Origin: Patella vulgata | Lineage: Eukaryota > Mollusca > Gastropoda > Patellidae | Assembly: GCF_932274485.2 (NCBI RefSeq) | Contig: NC_065879.2 | Coordinates: forward strand, 20,014,591 to 20,078,590 | Direction of reading: 5' to 3' | DNA length: 64,000 nt | Part shown: piece by piece, positions 57,413-64,000 of the stretch | Layout of the letters: the number at the start of each line of letters is the position of its first letter | Numbering within the stretch: position 1 is the first letter of the stretch | Position numbers and translations under genes: made by a program | Notes under the pieces: generated by a model | The model's database searches: none | Told to the model about the DNA's origin: nothing | The model's input: only the letters and a program-made list of their open reading frames with translations

Positions 57413-57737
57413 AATGAAATAAAATGGGGTTTAACATCCTATTGTTCTGCTCCATCTGGGCTAATGAAGACTGGGCAATACAGTGTGCCATGAGCTAAAT
57501 GTTGCCTGGACAGCGGTGATACAGCCTACTCTTATATCGAATTTCAACTGCCAAGAGTTCTTCTACGTGCACACAATGCGTATACAAGGGACTTCGGTTT
57601 TACGTAACATCCGAACGACTATACGTTGTCCCTTGACAAGGTGGAACCACGCTTGCAATCTTGGCCAACACAAGGATCGAAAACAGGACACCCAGGTCAG
57701 CAAGCTACTGTCATACTCTTTGAGCAACCGTGGCCCC
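57413..57737 (-). mobile_element. SINE-1, near full length
   Basis: AAATGAAATAAAATGGGGTT is on the left, with the tRNA-like head on the right (GAGCAACCGTGGCCCCC). GAATAGT on both sides suggests a target duplication. Confidence 0.8.
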
Positions 57738-58207
57738 CGCTCTGAATAGTAATAGTTTGCCCCATAACACATCTATTTGTCTCATATATGAATAGTGCAA
57801 ATAAAATAATGGGGTGTAACTTCCCACTGTTCTGATAAAATGAATGATAAAGAGTATTTCAACCCAAAACATTTATAAACCACCCCCTCATAACGAACTT
57901 CAAGTCTGTTCTTACTGTTGTTGAGTGGGTTTTTTATAATATCTACTCCGTAGGCCTACTTAATAAAGCAAGCAAGCCCTGTTCAATGAAGCTTAACTTC
58001 CGAAACGATATTGTCCTAGTCCTACAAGTAATTACCGGTTATTTTTATTTGTGTGCAGGTCCGCTCTGTGGCAAGATAAACCCCGCCACGCTCTCCAGTT
58101 ATTCTTCACACAAGACAGTGTGTTAGAAATTTTTTGAAATCTGAGTTTAGAGCATTATCAAATTAATTATTGTGACTGCATGGTTGGTAAAACAGGACGA
58201 CATTATG

Positions 58208-58437
58208 CACAATACTGGATCTTCAAAATCGTGCGAAATATTTTGATACCAACTGTTATCCAGTACCGCCTAGATTATGCTCCCACTCCCAGGGTTAGGG
58301 TTAGGGCTAGCCCTGTTTGACGAAATCTGCAGGTCCTAGTCTTTACCCTAACCCACAATCCCCAACACCGTCTCCGAACTAGCATTCTCCCAAAATATTT
58401 TGCACGATTTTGAAGATGCAGTATTGTGTCGACAGCA
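58208..58437. mobile_element. 230-bp MITE inserted in copy B
   Basis: Inverted ends CACAATACTGGATCTTCAAA and TTTGAAGATGCAGTATTGTG. Inside is AGGGTTAGGGTTAGGGCTAG with CTAGCCCTGTTT and CGAAATCTGCAGG, also found near 41825-41880. It has no match in copy A. Confidence 0.75.
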
Positions 58438-58855
58438 TACGCTATGATATGCTCATAATTATAGTCTAGATCTAAGATCGACTCTTCTAGGTCGAGATTT
58501 GGGGTTTCCAATTCTTGACCTATTTCATTAAATATTCATACTTACTTGTGAAAACCAACGTCCTGTGCTTTCGTCAAAGGATTCATGTTGATAAAACACC
58601 CGAAAGCGAAACACTGTGGAACACGAATATTGGTTTTAGCAGCAGGTAGAGTCGACTGATGACACGAGACTACAAAAATAAGGGAGACAACTCGCAATCA
58701 GTTACGATTCATAGCTGGATAACCGCGGCACTATGGCAACGCTTGGAACGTGAAAAAAAAATTTAGAAAATAAAAAAAAAAATTTGTCTTAGAAAATATA
58801 TATTTTTTTTTATTTTTTAGAAAATATTTGTTTTTTTCATGAAATATAAAAATGA

Positions 58856-59226
58856 AATGAAATGAAATGGGGTTTAACGTCCTACTGTTTTGCTCCGAAC
58901 TGGGCTAATGAAGACGGGCATACGCCATACAGTGTGCTATGAGGGTAATTTTGCCCGGACAGCGGCACTACGGCCTACTCTTATATCGAATTCCAACTGT
59001 CAAGGGATCTTTTACGTGCACGCCAATGTGTACACGGGACCTCGGTTTTTCGTCTCATCCGAATGACTAGACAGCTGTCCTTGTCAGGCCCTCCGTCCTG
59101 CATCACTGACAAGGGGGAACCACGCCGGAAAATCTGGATGAACTTTCTCGGCCAATGCAGGGATCGAACACCCGACCTCCAGGCTAGCGAGCCAGCGCCT
59201 TACCCACTTACCCACCGTGATCCCCT
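58856..59226 (-). mobile_element. SINE-1, full length, with empty-site comparison
   Basis: Tail GAAATGAAATGAAATGGGG on the left, head on the right. It is flanked by CATGAAATATAAAAAT (about 58839-58854) and CATAAAATATAAAAAT (about 59228-59243). Copy A has the unoccupied site at about 46148-46176 (reverse complement CATGAAATATAAAAATAAAT), which shows the SINE and one duplication to be the insertion. Confidence 0.93.
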
Positions 59227-59333
59227 TCATAAAATATAAAAATAGATTGTTCATGAAATAATAATAAAAAAAAAAAAAAAAATTGTTCATGAAATAAAAA
59301 AAAATATAATAACGATAAAAAATAAAATTAAAA

Positions 59334-59365
<32 letters not shown>

Positions 59366-59529
59366 TAATAATAATAATTTTACAACAGTAATTAAAAAAA
59401 AAAAAGAAAATGAAAATAATATAAATAAATTTAAATTGTTTTTTAAATGAATAAAAAAAGAATTAAAAAAAAAAAAAAAAAAAAAAAAATATTAAAATTT
59501 CATGAAAATAATGTGTATTTGCTACACTG

Positions 59530-59650
59530 AAAAAAAACTTGTGTTGGATCTCAACACAAGTACTTGTGTGAAAATTATTCTACACAAGTTATGTGTTGTT
59601 TTGCATTGCATTAACACAAACTTGTGTTCTTTTTAATGCATTAACACAAA
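59530..59650. repeat. Palindromic ACACAAGT/CTTGTGTT cluster
   Basis: Five to six alternating copies of TTAACACAA and CTTGTGTT with a spacing of roughly 35 bp; able to form hairpins. It leads into the 406-bp tandem. Confidence 0.6.
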
Positions 59651-60462
59651 TCTTGTGTTTTTTCCATATAATTAACACAAGTAATGTGTACCGTCAACAA
59701 ATATTTTTTTTTTTAAATTTGAACTCCATACAAAGTCTTAATCCGGGGGTCCACAAGTAAGAGAAAGGTATTTTTTACTCAGACAATATAGCCAGACAGA
59801 CTTGAATGCTAATTGGTGTTAAGATGTCTGTAGTTGAAATAAAGTTGGGCCCAATAAACTGGTAGATCAAAGGCCTGTTGAGCGCTCATGCCCGGTGTGA
59901 TTTTAACAATTGACTCCAAATGCGTTGACAAGAAAATAAGTAAAACTGTTATTGAATGTGATTGGTTGATAAAATCAACGTACTATAGGCTACATTTTGT
60001 CTGCGATATCATCTCGGTGGAAGCGGACATTAAATGAAGTGATTCCACACAATTAATCTTGTGTTTTTTCCATATAATTAACACAAGTAATGTGTACCGT
60101 CAACAAATATTTTTTTTTTAAAATTTGAACTCCATACAAAGTCTTAATCCGGGGGTCCACAAGTAAGAGAAAGGTATTTTTTACTCAGACAATATAGCCA
60201 GACAGACTTGAATGCTAATTGGTGTTAAGATGTCTGTAGTTAAAATAAAGTTGGGCCCAATAAACTGGTAGATCAAAGGCCTGTTGAGCGCTCATGCCCG
60301 GTGTGATTTTAACAATTGACTCCAAATGCGTTGACAAGAAAATAAGTAAAACTGTTATTGAATGTGATTGGTTGATAAAATCAACGTACTATAGGCTACA
60401 TTTTGTCTGCGATATCATCTTGGTGGAAGCGGACATTAAATGAAGTGATTTCACACAATTAA
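59651..60462 (+). repeat. 406-bp tandem duplication, two copies
   Basis: Units start TCTTGTGTTTTTTCCATATA at 59651 and 60057 and differ by only a few bases. Each ends GGTGGAAGCGGACATTAAAT and GAAGTGATT.CACACAATTAA. It lies directly upstream of the FLYWCH/Penelope-like unit. Confidence 0.92.
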
Positions 60463-61093
60463 TTTAACATTTAACAACGTGCTGAAATGATTTTGGAGCA
60501 GTGATATGTTTGACAAATGTAAGCTAATGGTCACATAGAATACAAGACCGCAGGTTTGTGAATATTTATATAAAAAAATAATACCATGTATGTAATTTAG
60601 CATCGATAGTGTTTCTCTGTATAATATTAGTATTTCGTTTCCTTAAAAAAAACTCCAACAATTTAAACCGGAAGTTCATGTTTATAATATGGCGCGGTCA
60701 GGAAAAAAAATTCGGCATGTTATTATCAAATCTGTTCAATTTTTCTGAAATCATGCTTAATTAACATTAGTTGTTCGGCGCTACGATGTTGTTCAAATAC
60801 TTACATTACAGAATCACATTATGATTAAGGCAGAAACGGCTCGACTTGAACCAGCAGGTAAGAATCTGTTTTGAAATTACATCTTGGGAGGTTGGATTGG
60901 CGTTGGAGACCCGATTGGCGGCCATTTTGATTCTTGTTTCATGATTTTTTTATATTATAACGATTTTGCCAAGAGTAGACATAAACGCGGGCACAGACTA
61001 GAAAAAAATCTTTTTACACCTTTGTGTTAGTTGAATTGTAATCTAATTTATGTTTAAAAAAACAACCTTAAATCTAATAAGCAGACGGAAGAT
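60463..61093 (+). promoter_or_regulatory. Probable 5' region with a leader intron
   Basis: A strong donor, CCAGCAG|GTAAGAAT, lies at 60857 and an acceptor, CTAATAAGCAG, just before 61084, so the leader of the FLYWCH frame may be spliced. An ATG at 60831 upstream of the donor would be out of frame with the main start if spliced this way. No TATA element was assigned. Confidence 0.4.
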
Positions 61094-61883
61094 ATGGACG
61101 AACAACAAGAAGAAGTTATGGAGGTCCCAACAACTGAACCTATGGAAGTAGAAGAATCGTTTACAGCCGAAACCCGATACGATGTGCCAGTTCCGGTCAT
61201 GGAGTCCTCCATCTCAGACGATGCCGACGATAGTGTCTTCTGCGACGAAGAACCCGTAGTGGTGTATACGCAGGTAGAAGCTGGTACCTCCCGTGGCAAG
61301 TCCAAGTTGTTTGACAACCAAGGGTTTAGTTATACAATTAAGGTAGGGTGATTTATTTTACCTAGTTAACTACCTTGTATAGAAATGTATTTCAGCTACA
61401 AAATGTAACCTCTATAATAATAAATGAATTTAATATATTTTAGACAGAGAAGAAAACTACGATTTGGAGGTGTTCCAAAAGAAGCGGACCAACACGATGT
61501 CCGGCAGCAGTAATCCAAGATGGTGATACATACCAACCAGGCTTAAAGAACCATCTTCACCCAGCAGAACCCGGTATACACACGGCTACCAAGATAAAAG
61601 TTACAGTAGGTTTAAAAATTATATATCAATTAAATTAAAAATTTATATATGTGTGTAAATAAATAAAATATAAATAAACCAATAATATATTTGTAGTTTA
61701 ATATGTTTTATCTTATCATTACAGGCAAAGCATGAAGCCAAAGGAAATGTTTTTACCAAGTCATGTTCCTCAATAGCGGAGAGAGTTTTATCCAGTGTCG
61801 GTTCTGCAGAAGAACCCATTCATAGCAGACCACCCATGGCAGCACTTGTAAGGTCTTCTATTAATGTGTTTTCCAATCGCTAA
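61094..61883 (+). CDS. FLYWCH zinc-finger protein, three coding exons
   Basis: Exons 61094-61342, 61444-61605 and 61725-61883 join in phase 0 at GT-AG sites (AAG|GTAGGG, TTTTAG|ACA, ACA|GTAGGT, TTACAG|GCA) and give 189 residues. An acidic N-terminus (MDEQQEEVMEVPTTEPMEVE) precedes one FLYWCH-type finger: SKLFDNQGFSYTIK, IWRCSKRSGPTRCPAAV and a terminal His pair in KNHLHP. Such fingers bind DNA or proteins and occur both in host factors and beside transposases. The stop TAA is followed without a gap by the ATG of the reverse transcriptase frame, in the same frame. The two may belong to one element, since introns are known in Penelope-like elements. Otherwise a host gene has been joined to one. 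Confidence 0.75.
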
Positions 61884-64000
61884 ATGCCACTTAAAGATTA
61901 TGTACAACGTCAATATGGGGATGTGGCAGTTAAGTGTGTTCGTCAGATCAGTAAACTTGAAGATAAATATATAAGAGTGAGTAATAATTTAACTTTTCTC
62001 ATGAGATGCAGAGACGGTGACATTGTGCCACAAGGGTTAAAACTAAAGGGTCCAGTAAATTCCAATGCAGCCGAAAAAATTCTTCTACAAGCCAGTAAAT
62101 CCCTAATACGTGAAAGAATACAGCATCATAGGAACACCAAATACCGACTATTGGGACAAATAGAAGACTTACACCAGGAACTCAACAACCTAGTTACAAA
62201 CGAAGACTTTATCTCCATCCGCAAGGCGCAGACCTCCGCCAACCAAGCCATTGAAGGGAGTATTAAACAACGTCATCAGAAAAAGTTTGATGAGCTCATA
62301 AAGAGTAAACCTACTACCAAGAAATTAGACACAACCCAACTCAAGACAGATTTTCTCACCAAGACAGTAGTTAATCTTAGCAGCAAAGAACTGACAGATG
62401 ATCAAATCAACTTACTTTCAAAGGGTTTAAAGTTTGCACCATCCTGGGCACCCAGTAAACATGATGTTTTCATCGCCAACATAGAGAAAGGTTTATGTCA
62501 ACTAGCCCCAGGCGGTAAAGTAGAGTTCCTTCGCCACCAGATAGCTAACCTAATAATGAAATCAACTACTAAGAAGAACTGCTACAACATTTCCAAAGGT
62601 GAAACCAGGGCTACACAAGAACTGAAGGAAGACAAGTCCATAGTAATTATACCAGCCGATAAAGGAAAATCCACTGTAATCATGAACTCTGATGACTACA
62701 ACTCCACTGTGGACCAACTACTTAAAGACACTACTACCTATAGAAAGATACGAAAAAATCCAACAACAACATTAGAAAAACATTTAAATGACAAATTAAA
62801 AGAACTGTGCGACTCTCAACAGATAACCAAAGATCTTTCCTACCAGTTAAAACCTAACCACCCACGTCCTCCATACGCCCGAGCCACTATCAAAACGCAT
62901 AAGAACCCAATTAAGGCTAGATTATTAGTTTGTTCTAGGGACTCTGTTTTTTACAATGTTGCCAAACACCTATCTAAGCTTCTCGCCCACTTAGGAACAT
63001 CCTCTACCTCCTTCATCCAAGACTCTGGTAGATTTTGCAGGATAATAAGAGAAATAAGCCGCCCTGGAAGAATAGTGTCATACGATGTAGTAGATCTTTT
63101 CACCAATGTACCTCGTCAAGAAGCTATTGAAGCTCTCCGCTCCAGAATCAACGACCTCGAAGTCCCCCTGGAAACAAAATTATCCACAGATAGCATCCTT
63201 GAATTGACCACCATGTGCCTTGATTCCACATACTTTACCTGGGGAGATGACCTTTACAAGCAAGTCAGGGGCTTACCGATGGGCAGCCCCCTTTCACCTT
63301 TAATTTCTGAAATTTTTATGACTCAATTTGAAGAACGTGCCCTTAGTACCTCACCCGTTACTCCTATTACATGGCTGCGCAAGGTTGATGATACTTTTGT
63401 GGTTCTGGATGAAAATGATGAACCAATGTCTCTTTTAGATCACCTCAATAAACAGCACCCCAGTATCAAATTCACCATTGAGACCGAGATAGATGACACT
63501 CTACCATTTTTAGATGTACAAGTTGTTAAGGTAAATAATCAATTAAAAACCAAAATATATCGAAAACCAACTCACACTGATCAGTACATTAATTTCAACT
63601 CAAGCCACCCCCACTACATCAAAAAAGCTCTGATATCCACCCTAGCACGAAGAGCCATTAGCATTTGTGAACCTGAATACCTGCAGGGAGAATTGGAACA
63701 TCTACGCCATGTATTTTGCAACTTGAACCATTACCCTCCATCACTAGTCAATAAGCAAATTAATGAAATATCCAAAAACATCAACAGAAGTCAACAAAAA
63801 ACACCAAAAGAGATGATTAGAGTAACCTTGCCATTTCACGGCAACCTAACATATCAAGTGAGTAATTTACTTAAGAAGTACAACATCGACACTACTTTCT
63901 CTGTTCCCACAACCTTGAAACAGATACTTAAAGCTAATGGCAAACAAAAACCAACCCTACCTGTTCAGCCTAAAGGAGTTGTATACAAAGTGAATTGTTC
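61884..64000 (+). CDS. Penelope-like element reverse transcriptase, runs off the window
   Basis: 705 codons are open to the right edge. The N-terminal ~270 residues are helical and basic. Then come the reverse transcriptase blocks in Penelope-like order: VIIPADKGKSTVIMNSDDYN, RPPYARATIKTHKN, SYDVVDLFTNVP, GLPMGSPLSPLISEIFM, the catalytic pair in KVDDTFVVL, and LPFLDVQVVK followed by IYRKPTHTDQYINF. The last visible residues, KGVVYKVNC, match the start of the C-terminal GIY-YIG nuclease of canonical members. The element copies RNA to DNA and its nuclease makes the target nick. It looks whole as far as the window shows; the rest of the nuclease and the 3' end lie outside. Confidence 0.92.
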   Translation, partial: MPLKDYVQRQYGDVAVKCVRQISKLEDKYIRVSNNLTFLMRCRDGDIVPQGLKLKGPVNSNAAEKILLQASKSLIRERIQHHRNTKYRLLGQIEDLHQELNNLVTNEDFISIRKAQTSANQAIEGSIKQRHQKKFDELIKSKPTTKKLDTTQLKTDFLTKTVVNLSSKELTDDQINLLSKGLKFAPSWAPSKHDVFIANIEKGLCQLAPGGKVEFLRHQIANLIMKSTTKKNCYNISKGETRATQELKEDKSIVIIPADKGKSTVIMNSDDYNSTVDQLLKDTTTYRKIRKNPTTTLEKHLNDKLKELCDSQQITKDLSYQLKPNHPRPPYARATIKTHKNPIKARLLVCSRDSVFYNVAKHLSKLLAHLGTSSTSFIQDSGRFCRIIREISRPGRIVSYDVVDLFTNVPRQEAIEALRSRINDLEVPLETKLSTDSILELTTMCLDSTYFTWGDDLYKQVRGLPMGSPLSPLISEIFMTQFEERALSTSPVTPITWLRKVDDTFVVLDENDEPMSLLDHLNKQHPSIKFTIETEIDDTLPFLDVQVVKVNNQLKTKIYRKPTHTDQYINFNSSHPHYIKKALISTLARRAISICEPEYLQGELEHLRHVFCNLNHYPPSLVNKQINEISKNINRSQQKTPKEMIRVTLPFHGNLTYQVSNLLKKYNIDTTFSVPTTLKQILKANGKQKPTLPVQPKGVVYKVNC

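Larger units (their letters stand above)
57838..59525 (+). repeat. ~1.7-kb dispersed repeat, copy B
   Basis: Inverted partner of 45918-47620. It contains two insertions that copy A lacks: a MITE (58208-58437) and a SINE-1 (58856-59226). The A-run/T-run section is at 58750-58850 and 59230-59490. Confidence 0.8.

Noticed and set aside
58285-58320. Telomere-like AGGGTTAGGGTTAGGG
   Set aside because: Only two to three units, internal to a MITE with a related block near 41.8 kb; not a telomere or an interstitial telomeric array.

Overview
The window looks like nuclear DNA of a lophotrochozoan animal, most likely a marine gastropod mollusc (inference). The reasons are AT-rich sequence with GT-AG introns, tandem ankyrin-SOCS genes, an animal-type ionotropic glutamate receptor, a dense load of two tRNA-headed SINE families, many short terminal-inverted-repeat elements and a Penelope-like retroelement. 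There is no operon structure or other bacterial signature.

Layout. 0-3.4 kb: gene relics, namely a broken SAP-like fragment and ankyrin remnants related to the next gene. 5.6-8.3 kb and 17.2-19.8 kb, both minus strand: two paralogous ankyrin-repeat proteins, each ending in a SOCS-box-like tail, so probably substrate adaptors of Cullin-5 type ubiquitin ligases. Between them lie a 1.8-kb foldback element (10.8-12.7 kb) and a near-identical 1.5-kb direct repeat pair (13.2-16.6 kb). 20-26 kb: SINEs, MITEs and minisatellites. 26.7-40.5 kb, minus strand: a compact ionotropic glutamate receptor gene in five exons. Its predicted 466-residue product runs from signal peptide straight into the ligand-binding domain, with no amino-terminal domain. 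Its introns hold many SINEs and MITEs. 41-49.6 kb: repeats only. 49.8-51.2 kb: a decayed Tc1-type transposon. 51.8-56.1 kb: a 4.3-kb DNA transposon with an integrase-fold transposase, long inverted repeats and an exact 6-bp target duplication (IS3EU-like). 56.2-56.6 kb: a LINE 3' fragment. 57.8-59.5 kb: an inverted copy of the repeat at 45.9-47.6 kb; comparing the two shows a SINE filled site against an empty site. 59.65-60.46 kb: a 406-bp tandem duplication. 61.1-64 kb, plus strand: a three-exon FLYWCH zinc-finger frame whose stop codon directly abuts the ATG of a Penelope-like reverse transcriptase that runs off the right edge.

The two biological stories are a minimal, glutamate-competent receptor with an unusual Trp at the pore Q/R position, and a small ankyrin-SOCS family whose members differ in how well the Cullin-binding motif is kept. 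The rest is a good record of nested transposition. Introns and joins are read by eye from splice consensus and frame; no transcript evidence was available.
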